64,000 nt of DNA from Camelus bactrianus (Eukaryota > Chordata > Mammalia > Artiodactyla > Camelidae): positions 8,752,001 through 8,816,000 of the forward strand of contig NC_133547.1 of the NCBI RefSeq assembly GCF_048773025.1, in the 5' to 3' direction. The notes below the pieces were generated by a model that searched no databases, was not told where the DNA came from, and saw only the letters and a program-made list of their open reading frames with translations. Positions within the stretch are counted from its first letter, which is position 1. Every line of letters begins with the position of its first letter. The translations under genes and the position numbers were made by a program. Positions 22,235-33,339 of the stretch are shown piece by piece.

Positions 22235-23215
22235 TAAATACAGGCCAAGAGACCAAATTAAAATACCAAAACTCTATGAATTCCAGATTGTAAATTTGGG
22301 CCCCTAAGTCATGATCCACACCTAAAACTAAAAGCAATAAATTCTCAAACTTTGACTTCAGAACTTCAGTTTTAACAGTGAGATGTAAGACTCTGTAATG
22401 GGGACCAGAACTGAAAACCATGGCTTGAGATCTCTAAACTGTGATATTAAGACACTAAAACTGACTTTAAACTCCCAGTGAGGACATAGAACCCAAAAAG
22501 AGCCCTTCCCAAACCTAAAAACCCTAAACTCTAATACTGAGATACTCTAGACCCCCCTAAACTATTACCTTCTGATCCTCAAATATAAGCCTAATCCCAC
22601 ATATCAAGATTACAGACCATAAACCTTAATACTGAGGACTCAATTCCTAAAGTAAGAAATCTAAGCCCCTCAAAGCAAAACTGAGCCCCCTAAATTGACC
22701 TCAGATCCTAAATTAAAGACCTCTAGACCCCAAAACTGTCACTTCAGACCCTGAAGTTGTGACCCCAACTCTAAAACTGTGCTCTCACATGTGAGTTTCA
22801 CTCTGAGACTCAAACTCTTAAACTGAAGCCTCATACTCAACATGGGGGACTCCGGGCCCTAACACTTGATTCTCAAAGTTCCAAATTGTGACTCCAGGCC
22901 CTAAATCTCATACCTCCTACCCTACATTGAGATTCTAGACTTTAAATCTATACTAAGGCTTCAGTCCTCCCCAGTTCGACCTCAGATCCCCAAAATGATA
23001 CTCCAGACTTCAAGCTGGGATCTCCAATTGCAATGGGAAAGCTTCCAGTCACAAAACCTAAGACCTTCAGATTTCCAAAACTAGTTCTGTCCAAACACAA
23101 ATCCCAAGACCCTAGCTCCTAACTTGTGACCCTCAGCACCACTATTCAGAGACTTCATATTTCAAACTTGAGTCTGGATTCCAAAACCTATGCCCTGCCT
23201 CAGACCCAAACTCCG
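22235..23215. repeat. Degenerate minisatellite, unit about 21-22 bp
   Basis: About 1 kb is built of units resembling cagaccctaaaactgtgacct, repeated with heavy drift. Clear neighbours are cagatcctaaattaaagacc, tagaccccaaaactgtcact, cagaccctgaagttgtgacc and caactctaaaactgtgctct. The plus strand is A+C-rich, so the MEIOSIN-sense minus strand is G+T-rich. It starts directly downstream (MEIOSIN sense) of the CpG promoter region at 23.4-23.9 kb and ends near the first coding exon. Confidence 0.75.
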
Positions 23216-23379
23216 GCTCTGCTGCCCAGGTCCTGCCTCCACTACAGCCCCGGCACCCAAGGCATACCCGCCCTCCTGTCCCCCTGAAACTCCCAGAGGG
23301 TGGCCACGACCACAAAGTGTTGCTCCTGGGTGGACCCCAGGCTCCCTTCTGGTCAGCTAGTCCCCCGCTCCCTTTCCCT

Positions 23380-23880
23380 CAGCTTCCAGCACCCGCCTCA
23401 GGAAGTGCAAAATGGCGTGAGGCCCCCTTTCTGGTTTTGCGCCAGCCCCACACTTCGAAGCCGGATCAGACAGCGTCTCGCGCTGGTCCCGGGAGAATGG
23501 CCGCGCGTGAGCCCAGGCTGGCCTCGGCCACTAAGTTCCCAACCCAAGCGTGAGGTGGGCGCGAATCCCCTTTGGTGCGAGGCTCCTGCCCAAGGCCTGA
23601 GGAGGAGAGCAACAGGGAGCTTTTGAGGCCAGGCCACGCCCCCACCAGTTCCCGCCAGGGTGTGCTGGGCACGAGACTGGAGAGGGGAAACGGCAGGGTG
23701 CAATGGCCTGCGCACGCGCGCCCGGGAAATGTTCCCTGTCTTCTAGCACAGCGCGAGCCTGGCCTCGCGCCTCCTGACACAGCCTTTGCTGTTGCGCGCC
23801 AAAGTTCCGACCAATCAGCGCTCACTCAGTTGCCCGCCTTTTCGGTAGGCACCGCCCCACATGGCCACGCCCCCCGGCGA
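23380..23880 (-). promoter_or_regulatory. MEIOSIN: CpG promoter region, presumed MEIOSIN promoter
   Basis: CpG density rises sharply here between AT-rich flanks, 1.3-1.8 kb upstream of the first MEIOSIN coding exon, which itself has an upstream acceptor. Motifs seen are an E2F6-type ttcccgcc (23649-23656), a consensus NRF1 site tgcgcacgcgcg (23709-23720), an E2F site gcgcgccaaa (23794-23803) and an NF-Y CCAAT box (23811-23815). Assignment to MEIOSIN rests on position; a transcript leaving on the plus strand is also possible. Confidence 0.6.
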
Positions 23881-24789
23881 CCAGGTCCAGGACCAAAGGA
23901 GCCTAAAGGGAGGCGGGGTCTCCCTAACTGCCAACTCTCAGGGAGAAAGACCAGTTTCCCTATTTGCCCTCTGGTGTCTCATTTCCACATTTTCCCTTTA
24001 CCACATGTCTAATGAGGGCCTAATGTGTGCCAAGCACCATGCTGGAAGTTGGGAATTTAACCGAAGTCTTAACCTGTGCATAGGCTGTGAGAACTGCAGT
24101 GAGGCTGAGGCTGCATTAAAGAGCCATAAACTGAGAAAAGGTTTAAAGAGGAGGGCCATTGGAGTTGGGCCTGAGTAGCAGTTCCCCCTTGTGAAGCTGT
24201 TATGTCCCTTTATGTAGCAAACTCTCCATTTTATAAAGTTCATTCTCATGGCCCATGAGGAGGATGTGCAGGAAAATATAGCTTAAGGAGAGGTGATCTA
24301 GCATTCTGGTGGAGAATAGAGACCCTGGTGTCCCACACATTTAAGTTCAAATCACTTTCTTGCTGTGTTGCCATGGAGAAAACCTCAAGCTCTTTCTGCC
24401 TTAATTTTTATAAATTTGGTTTTCTGCAGAGTGGCATATAATTAGCATGCAATAAATATTTACTAAGCACTTATTTACACTGTTTTGGGTGCTTGAACAA
24501 GATACTCAAAGGTGCTTGTCCTCGTGGAACATCTGTCTAACTATGATGTCTGCAAATTCCTAGTGCATGGAGATTTCCTCCCTCCTAAGGCTTAATTTCC
24601 TTATTTGTGAATTAGGGGGTGGTGGTCAGAAAACCAGGGAGGAAATGGATGGGAAAGTGAGAAAGTACAAGGCACTGTTAATTACTATGCTAATCAGTTT
24701 AAGTAAATCGATAAACTTGCTCTTTCCCAACTCTCCACCCCTCACAAACTCCCCTTTGCAATATTCTCAATTCCTTTTCCAAGAGCCCC

Positions 24790-25093
24790 GGACAAAGATG
24801 GAGGAAGCTGGACTCCAACTCCCAGCGCGCCTGGCGGGGGCGCTCTCTGCGCCTGCGCTGCCAGGCGCCCTCTCTGCCCCCTGGGAGTTAGAGTCGTTCT
24901 TTGACTCAGCCCGCCCAGTTTGCGTCCTTCCCCACCTCCAAGCTTGACCGTGCTGCCTTCTGGGAGATGTAGTCCATGGCTGCCCAGACTCCAATTCCCA
25001 GCGGGCTTCGGGGCGGGAACCCGGAAGGGGAGGCTGGAGAGGAGCGAGTGGGGGAAACCCGCGTAGCCGAGGGAGCTGCAGCGCGCGGAGATG
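24790..25093 (+). promoter_or_regulatory. FBXO46: FBXO46 CpG promoter and non-coding exon 1
   Basis: This CpG-rich block contains three boxes resembling the ZNF143/THAP11 motif ACTACAATTCCCAGCATGC: 24811-24830 (+), 24958-24974 (-) and 24987-25006 (+). It ends in a donor, gagatg|gtgaga at 25093/25094, which would be the end of non-coding exon 1. The next acceptor that reaches the FBXO46 ATG is at 36064. The exact transcription start is not visible. Confidence 0.65.
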
Positions 25094-26129
25094 GTGAGAA
25101 CCCCGAGCGGGGGCCGGGGGCGCTTGAGAACCGAGGCGGGGGTTCGGGACCTGGTGGCGAGAGGGAAGAGGCAGTGGCTAAAGAAGGGGCTGGATGAGGG
25201 GAGGTCGCTCGGGGGAGGGGATTGGGAGAAATGGGAGTCGGAGGGAATAGTAGAAGAATGGGGGCTGGGGATGGGTCTTGAAGGTGGGGAGAGAGTCGAG
25301 CTTTGGGATTGATTATAAGGGAGCTCAGAGCTGGGGAAAGGAGTCCCGAGTTGGAGAAGGGGCTGGACGTCCAGGCAGAGGCCCTTAAGGGGGCAATTTC
25401 GAGAGGTATAGCCTGGGGGATGTGGAAAGCCATAGGAGTCAGTGCTAGATGAATGAGGGAGTCTAGAGGCTCCAAGGGAGAAGCCAGCTGTGGGATGCTG
25501 TGGTTTGGAGCCTCTGGGTCGGATTGAGGGCAAGAGGGCAAACTGAGATGATGGAAGAGAGAGATCAGTGGTAGAGTGGTGTGTAAGTTAGGATCCAGGA
25601 CTGTGGGTAGGGTGGGGAGCAAGAGATTAGGGGCCTGCATATGGCAATAGTTTGCTTAGTCCAGCCAGAGACTCCCGATAAACTGGGCAGTCACAGAACT
25701 GTAGGATAATATGGCCAGAAGGGGCCATAGAGACCTTTTACACTTTCATTTCTCCAGTGGGATTTAGAAGAGTGTAGTGGTTTATGTGCATGGACCGTTC
25801 AACATTCAGATCTTTTCTTCTGCCACTCCTTTATGACCTGGGCAAGTGTCCCCTCTCTGACACTGAGTGCCCTTATCTGTATTGTGGGAACAACATGCCA
25901 CTGAGAAGAGAGGAGGCTCTATAAGGTCGTCATCCTGGCTGGCAGTAAGTCCTTAGTCTCAGAGCTGTTGGTGGGAAGTTCCCTACCCCAGGAATGTGAC
26001 TAGGTCACAGGTGCTAATGGTTTCCCTCCTTTTCAGTCCAGCCCCAGGGGTGTTTTCTCAAAACTTGGCACACCCCAGTTCTGAAGCATGCAGGGTTTCC
26101 CCATAGTCAATTCCAGCTAAAACTTACTG

Positions 26130-26340
26130 TTTAGAAAGTGCCCGGCCCTGTTCTCAGCTGTTTGTATGTATTAACTCATTTAAGTCTGACAACATCCCTA
26201 AGTTGTAGGTGCTGTTATTATCTCCATTCCACAGAAAGGAAGCAGAGGCACAGAGTTCAGCAACTTTCCCAAGGTCATCCAGCATTAAATGGTAGACTCA
26301 GGATTTAAGTTGAGGCATCCTAGCTCAATCTGTGCTCTCG
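26130..26340 (-). repeat. MIR fragment
   Basis: The order is gtattaactcatttaagtc, ttattatctccattccac, gcagaggcacagagtt and ttcccaaggtcatccagc, which is a reversed MIR. Confidence 0.75.
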
Positions 26341-27294
26341 CCACGGTAATTTAGCCCCCTCTCCTCGTGCTGAAGTACAATATTATGAGTAGGGCGGAGA
26401 CTTGAGAACTGAAGCAGTCTTCAGTTTGAATTTTAGTTCTGCCATGTACCTGCCGTGAGACCTTAGGCAAGTCTTTTTGCTGCTCTTTAACTATAAAATG
26501 CGAGCAGGAACCATAGGAAGGTTAGAGGGTTCAGGGAGGTAAGCATGTAAACTGCTTGGATAAGTGCTTGATACATGTGAGTTGTCATTCTTTTGAATGG
26601 AAAATGGGAAACTCAGACCTGAGGGAAAAGGCAGTAGTGAAGGACTAGTGAGGGAAACATCAGCCAGGCTGCCTCCTTTCCTTCTCTCCCAGGTTGCTCC
26701 CACATCCTGAATCTTCTAGTCCCCCACTCTCTCCCTTTGGGCTGCCAAGTCCAAGGGTTATTCCTCAAGGGGGTGGTCAGAAACTCAATCGGTCCCCATT
26801 CCCATTCCCATCCCCAGCCAAATATAAATAATTCACTTGCCAGTGCCCAGCCTGGCCCAACTCCAAGTGTTTCAGCAAATAGGAAATATTTCTACCAACT
26901 GTGTGTTTCCCCCCCCGTCCCCTTTTTGGTCATTAGGACCTCACTGGGCAGTTTGGCAACTTTGTAAGTCATTTTGAAACAATTTGGTTCATTTGTTGTG
27001 AGGTCTCCTGAGTTTATCCCCTAAGTTCTCTGACTCTGATAGGAAAGCTTCTGGTTAAAAGCACTAGCATCAGAGAGGCACTGGTCTGCATCTCCATCTC
27101 AGGTGCTGTGTTTCCTTGGCCAAGTTGCAGTCCCACTCTGGGCCTCAGTTTTCTCATATGTGAAATGGGTGCACTTTCCAAACATGAGACCCTTGTAAGG
27201 AGTTGATGAGAAAACATGTATAAAATGCCAAGTGCATATTAAGCTCTTAATAAGTGTGTGGTCTTTTGGTTAATTTTATTCTTTCAAGAAAAGT

Positions 27295-27440
27295 GTATAT
27301 TGAGCATGTGCTCTGGAAACAGAACACCTAGTTTTGAATCCTGGCTCCATCACCCACCAGCTGTGTGACTTTGGGGAAGTCACTTAACCCCTCTGGACCT
27401 CAGTCTCCTCTTCTGGAAAATGGGGGTTCATCCCTTAAGT
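27295..27440 (+). repeat. MIR fragment
   Basis: The phrases ttttgaatcctggctccatc, agctgtgtgactttgggg and cctctggacctcagtctcc match the MIR sense consensus. Confidence 0.75.
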
Positions 27441-28099
27441 AGTCCACAGTGTTGACAGAGCACCTTCTATGTGCCAGGTCTTGTACCAAGTGCAGGCTGA
27501 CACCCTGCCCTTGGGAAGCTTTCTGTTGTCACAACACTGGGGCAGCCTTGCAGCTCTGGTGGCATTTGTGCTCACTTTTTGGTTTGGGTTTCTCTGTCAC
27601 TGATTCACTTTCAGCCGCTCATGCCAGCTTTGCCTGCTTGTCATTGCTTTGCTGGATTTTTAACATTTTTCCTCCAGTTCTCAGTGGAATTATCTGAAAA
27701 CCTATTGGTTTGAGGAAAAGTTGCAAACCTCTTACTTGTCCCTGTTCCTGTTTGTCACATCTGGGTGCCCTGGGGTGATGTGACACTTTTTTCCCCTCTT
27801 TTCCTTTGTTTGTCTTAGAAAATGTATCTGCTTTCCAAGTTATTCTGCCTTTTCTTAAAATTTTAAATGTGTTTTCAGCCTGTGCTTGTCTGAAGCTTAC
27901 TCATACAAAATGATATTTTTACCATTTCTAACGGTATATTTCTAGCAGCTCTGGTAAAGCTGAATTATTCCTAAAAACACAGGTTTTCTAAAACACTTGG
28001 CTTGTCACCTGCTCTGTGATGCTGTCCTGACCCCTCAATTAAGATCATAAACCCTGCCTTAAACCCCGATCCCTTTCTTGCTATATGTCTTTCCCTGTA

Positions 28100-28215
28100 G
28101 CACCTTGAAATTTACTATATATTTATTGTCCCCTCTCCCTAGTCCATGAGGACAAGAATTTCTGTCTACTGGACCCTGCAGATCCCTGATGCCCAGAACA
28201 GTGCCTGGCACACAG
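28100..28215 (+). repeat. L2 3'-end fragment
   Basis: The words catgaggacaagaatttctg and cccagaacagtgcctggcac, followed by acacagtagctgg, match the LINE2 3' end. Confidence 0.65.
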
Positions 28216-28395
28216 TAGCTGGTCTGTAAATTCTGTTTAATTACTAGGTGAGACCTAATACCTAACAATAACAAAGGAATGACTGTTGAATGAGAATTGA
28301 TTATTGTGAGGGACTAGGATCGGTTTAATTTCAGAATGTGAAATAAAGAGGGAAGAAGCATTTGGCTCAGCTGGTGATCTTCAGTAGTCTCACCT

Positions 28396-28564
28396 ATTTT
28401 TTTCCTTTTTAAATTTCATTTACTGGTTTTGTTTGTTTGTTTGGTGGGGGGGGAGTAATTAGGTTTATTTATTTACTTATTTTAATGGAAGTACTGGGGA
28501 TTGGACCCAGGACCTCGTGTATGGTAGGCACGCGCTCTACCACTGAGCTGTACCCTCTCCCGCT
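28396..28564 (-). repeat. Camelid tRNA-derived SINE (minus strand)
   Basis: The complement of the B-box (ggattggacccaggacc) and of the A-box (ctctaccactgagctgta) are both present, preceded by a T-rich tail. A near-perfect 13-base direct repeat flanks it: agtagtctcacct at 28383-28395 and agtagtcccacct at 28565-28577. Confidence 0.9.
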
Positions 28565-29208
28565 AGTAGTCCCACCTTTTCTTAATAATCCCAGCACCTG
28601 CGTGTGGAATCTCTCCTTGGCGCCTAGGTGGCACTGAGTGCTCTGCTGGGTTGATCTCAGTGAATTGTCAGCCAGCTCATGGATGGGCACTGTTATTACC
28701 TGTGTTTTACAGTGGGGGAAACTGAGGCATGGAGGGTTAAGGAACCTGCCTATGGTAACTCACACCCCAAAACTAGGAAAGCTGGGGTGCTCGCAGGCCC
28801 TGCCTGAATTCTGTTTGTGCCCTGGATCTCTAGATCCTGAGGATTTGGATAAGTCCTACCATCCAGGAGCTATTAATTGGAAAGGAAAGCTTGTGAAGGG
28901 GAGAGAAACCAGCAGACCCTGAGTCCAACCATCCAATAAAGGAGTATAGATGGATCAGGAATGTGGAAAAAGTGGTAGTGGGGGGTGCAGGGTGGAGAGA
29001 GTGGAGGGAAGAAAGGGCAGGACCAGGAGCAGAGCCCTGGGGTCCTGCCACTGATGCCTGTGTGACTGTTGGCAGGTGCATTCCCTGGGCATTGTTCTGT
29101 GCCCAGCCTGGGCTGGCATGACCCTGACCCCCAACTCAGGGATGGAGGCACCCCAGGGTGGGGAAAGGGGCGGGTATCACCTGAGTCAGCGTTGGGGTCA
29201 GGCATCTG

Positions 29209-29210
<2 letters not shown>

Positions 29211-29242
<32 letters not shown>

Positions 29243-29497
29243 CATTTTTTTCCTTCTTTCTTTGGTTTATTCTGTGGTTGATACTGTTTCCAGCTTCTTA
29301 AGCTGCATGCTTAGCTTGTTCATGGTCAGCCTTTCTCCTTTCTCTGAGCATTCATGGGGGCAGGGGCTCCCTAGACCTGCTACACAGCTCTCCTCCTCGG
29401 AGCTCCCCTTGCCTTCATCTGGGGACTTCTTTTGCCCATCTTCTGGGCTTGATTTTACTTCCTTGATCTGATAGCTTTCTAAGGGTTCATGGACATG
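29211..29497 (-). pseudogene. Possible small poly(A)-tailed retrocopy of unknown source
   Basis: A run of about 29 T (29211-29239) would be a poly(A) tail on the minus strand. Just upstream of it on that strand an open frame of about 76 codons (stop near 29267) reads a charged peptide including SYQIKEVKSSPEDGQKK and MNKLSMQLKKLETVSTTE. The composition looks protein-like and unlike its surroundings. A (GTTT)n run sits at the other end (29500-29528). I do not recognise the source; a LINE or lncRNA origin is possible. Confidence 0.35.
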
Positions 29498-29499
29498 TT

Positions 29500-29528
29500 T
29501 TTTTGTTTGTTTGTTTGTTTGTTTGTTT
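29500..29528. repeat. (GTTT)n simple repeat
   Basis: Seven or so tandem gttt units follow a T-run, in FBXO46 intron 1. Confidence 0.9.
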
Positions 29529-30021
29529 TGCTTTGCAGACTTGCACCTCTCATGGAAGGGTTTTAGGCAGGGGAGTGATATGGTCTGATGTGTGTTTGGA
29601 AAGATCACTCTGGCTACCATAGAAAGGATGAAGCAGGAAGAGCTAAACCAGTCCAGTGAGCCAAGTGCAGAGGCTGGAGCAGCTACGCCTTTGAGGAGAG
29701 GTCCCAGCCTTCCAGAAGCCCAGAGGATGGAGGGGAGAGAGGCCCACACCCAGGTCATTGTCATTGAGTAATGACAGGTGCTCCAAGAGGAGGCCTCAGG
29801 AGCAAGAGAGCCTATGTAGCTTAGGAGGGTACCAGGTCAGCTCCTGGAGAAGAGGCATCCTGCCTTGGTCCTAGGAGCACGATTTCCACCAGTGGACTTG
29901 GCTGGAGCCAACTAGTTTTTTACAAGAGGTCCCCAGTAGCCACTGTGCAGAAGGCAGACAACATGGCATCCTTAGGCGTTTGTTCAAGCAAACACGTACT
30001 GCACATCTGTGATGTGCCAGG

Positions 30022-30165
30022 GCTTTACTTCTCAAACTTAAACGAATCTCCCAGAGATCTTGTTGAAGTGCACGTTCTGATTCAGTAGGTGTACCGCAGA
30101 ACCCAAGATTGCATTTCTAACACAATCCCAGGGGCTGCCGCTCCAGGACCACACTGATAGTAGAC
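30022..30165 (+). repeat. MER5A-like DNA transposon
   Basis: The words cttctcaaacttaaacgaat, ctgattcagtaggtgtacc, gcatttctaaca and caggaccacact follow the MER5A (hAT-Charlie) layout in order. Confidence 0.75.
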
Positions 30166-32009
30166 AATCGCTAGGTGTTGTTCCAAAAGTTAGAGATATG
30201 GCAGTGAGAAAAAGGAAAAAAAAAAAAAAAAACAGACAAAAATATCAGCCCTGGGGGAGCTTTTGTTTTACTGAGGGGAGCCGACCATAAACTTTATAAA
30301 CAAAGTTTATAGTGTATTAGTAATGTGTGCTAAGGAGCAAAATAAATCAGGGAAGGAGAGTGTCTGTGACAGAAGCTGCAGTGTTAGATCAAGGAAGGTC
30401 TTATGAAGGTGATCTCTGAGCAAAACCTGGAGGAGGTGAGTGGGTGAGCCCTGTGGATACCTGGGGAGGAGTATTCTAGGCAGGGGGAACAGAGAGTGCA
30501 AAGGCCTGGAGGACTGAACAAGATGATCCAGGAAAAGTACCCCGTAGACTCAGTGAATGAGCTGCTTGCTCTTTGGAGTCAGCCAGCCTCTTTGATTCAA
30601 AGCCCTGCCCCAGAACCATGTCCAATAACAATCACTTAGCCATTCTCTGCCTCCACTTCTGAATCTTTGAAATGAAGTGAAACATTGTGAGAATGAAATG
30701 AGTTAATATTTGTAAAGCACTGAGAGCAAAGCCCGGCTCCCAGCGAGTGCTCCAGTGTTAACTGCTGCTGTGATCCTCATTTTCTCTGTAATATATTCAT
30801 GTTGGCCATGCTTGTTTATTTGGATGCCTGCCCCCTTTCCCATGAGCTCTTCCTGGTGAGCTCAGTGTCATCTCTGTGTCCTCAGCACCCAACCCAGGGC
30901 CAGCACACAGGAGGACCTCTGAATGTCAGATGAGGGATGTAAAACTGGATTCTCTAATTGTTGGGGGCATTCCGGCAAGAGTGCTGATTGTGTGGTTCAG
31001 GTTCTTACTGATTTTATCTTTTCAACCAATTATTATGGAGAAATATATTCAGGTTTGCCATTACAGTGGTAGATTTGCCAAGCTGTGTTGTTCTGTTGTT
31101 TTTGGCTTTATCTATTTTGAGGCTACAGTATTAGGAGCACATATGTTGAGAATTTTTGTGTACAATGGGTCAGTTTGTTTTGTCACCATCTCTGTCCCTA
31201 ATAATACATTTTGCTTTTGCTAGTTATTATTTTTTTAAGTGGCAGTGTCAGTCCTCTACTTGTCTCATAGTTCATATTTGCCTGGTCAGTCTTTTTCCAT
31301 TTTTTAGTTTTTAGTCTCTCTGGCTTGTGATGTTTTACAATAAAGGATCTTCACGGAGCATTCTCTGAAAGCTGACTTAGTGTCGGGCCTTGTGCTGGGC
31401 TCAGTGTGTGGGAAGTTAGAAAATTCTGCCCCAGTGACATCGGACACAGATGGAAAAGCTGGGTGTGAAACAGAGTTTACACTGCCAGGCCTCATGGAGT
31501 TTAGGACATGGAACCTCAGGGAAGGGAGCTTTGATCCATTCAGTCCCATGCTGGGCAGTGTTGCTGGGGTCACCGTGATGACCATGATAGCTCTGGCCCT
31601 TCCTCCCTCCCCTCCTCCCAGGGGTTCACTAACCATTGGAGAAGACAGATCCATTCCTAGACAGTGATGACTCTTAAGTGGGCAAGGCTGGGACTTGGGA
31701 ACCCAGAGGCCCCTGTCTGGGCAGGTGGGAGGTTTCCAGGAAGCAAGCTCAGGGAAGAACTCTCTGTTAAAGATATAGGCCTGTTAAAGTTACATTTGCA
31801 CAAAGACCCAAATAACATAAGGCACTGAGCCATATAGAGATCTGGGGAAAAGCATTCCAAAAACCACAGAAGGGAAGAGCTTGGTGACTCTGAGGAACAG
31901 ACAGCAAGGGAGGCAGTGTGGGAGCCCAGAGGTGAAGCCTGACCCAGCCTGGCTGTTTAGCTTCTTGGAGGAGGAGATAGCTGAGCTGAGACCCCAGAGA
32001 ATATATAGT

Positions 32010-32150
32010 TCAGCAGCAATCTACAATCAGATTCCTTGGGTTCATATCCCTACTCCAAGTCACACCCGTTATGTGTGACCTTGAACTAGTTAGGCAACCT
32101 GTCCTGCCTCAGTTTCTTCATCTATATAATGGAGGTAATAGCTCCTACTG
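32010..32150 (+). repeat. MIR fragment
   Basis: The phrases tgtgtgaccttgaactagtt and cctcagtttcttcatctat match MIR sense sequence. Confidence 0.65.
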
Positions 32151-32559
32151 AGGATGAGACAGGGCCCTGGTATTCTGACTACTCTGTATGCCAGATCAGG
32201 TGCTTCCCTGGGCCCCCAGGGTGGGTGTGGAACAGTGGGAAGGGAGGAAGCTGGACTGGTGGAGTAGCTGGGCCTTTTCCCAAGGGGACGGGGAAGTCAT
32301 GGCAGGTTCTGAGCAAGGTAGGGACAAGGTCAGGTTTATACTTTAAGAAGACCTGGCTATGGTGTGCATAATGATCGGTAGCAGGCAAGGTTGGTGCAGG
32401 GTGTTGAAGATGGACAGATACCAGCAGTGGAGCCATCTTTGGGTGTCTCTTGAGTTCCCTTGGCACTGGAAGGATCTAGGCCTGTGTTGTTCAATAGAAA
32501 TATAAAGTGAGCCTTACATGTAATTTATTTATTTTTTACATGTAATTTAAAATCTTCTA

Positions 32560-32690
32560 TGGAGGGTATAGTTCAGTGGTTAGAGTACAGGCTTAGCATG
32601 CATAAGGTCCTGGGTTCAATCCCCAGCACCTCCATTAAAATAACTAAATAAATAAACCTAATTATCTCCCCCTACCAAAAAATTAATGAA
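32560..32690 (+). repeat. Camelid tRNA-derived SINE
   Basis: The A-box tatagttcagtggttagag and the B-box ggtcctgggttcaatcccc are well kept, with a tail of aactaaataaataaacc. A flanking direct repeat matches at 11 of 12 bases: taaaatcttcta (32548-32559) and taaaatcatcta (32691-32702). Confidence 0.92.
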
Positions 32691-33339
32691 TAAAATCATC
32701 TAGTAGTCATATTTAAAAAGCCGAAAGAGAGGAAGTTAAACATTTTAATTTAACTCAATTATATCCTAAAAATTATCATTTTAACAGTTAATCAATATTT
32801 TAAAACCATTATGGAGATATTTCATATTCTTATCTTGTGCTAAATCTGAGTCATATTTGAGGCGCCTGGTTGGAAGGGCGGGACAGAGAGGTCCTTTTGG
32901 CCACACGACCTGGGCCTTGAATGCCAGGCCCAGAGGGTTAGACTCAGTGCCTCCGGAGCCGTTGCAGGGTTATGCTCGTTTGTTTTTCAGGGTGAGGTGA
33001 TCCCGCTGCTCAATCCCCAACCCACCCCACGCCGCCCCAGCAGTAAATCTCGGCTCCCAAGATTCCCTACCAAAGCTAGGCATTTGTAGATCTTTCGGCC
33101 CCCTTCCTTCCGTCCTGCAGCCTCAATCCCTGAATTGCTTGGCCCTTTAACTCTCGGCTATCAATCAGAGTTCCTGTTTAGAGGGAACGTCGTAATAAAC
33201 CTTTCCTTTGTAAGGCCTTGGGCCTCTGTCCTGGCCTTGTTCCTCCGTTTAGCAGGAAGTTGGGAATTATTCTACGCTCCCTTGCATTAGGCCGTTTCCA
33301 CACCCACCTCGTCACCTCCCGCCTACTTCTCCCTCTTTC

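Noticed and set aside
24742-25533. 263-codon minus-strand frame over FBXO46 exon 1
   Set aside because: It is a Ser/Pro-rich shadow of a G-rich tract lacking stop codons; no splice or family evidence.
29076-29471. Plus-strand frame containing a poly-Phe run
   Set aside because: The Phe run is the T-tract at 29211-29239; chance frame.
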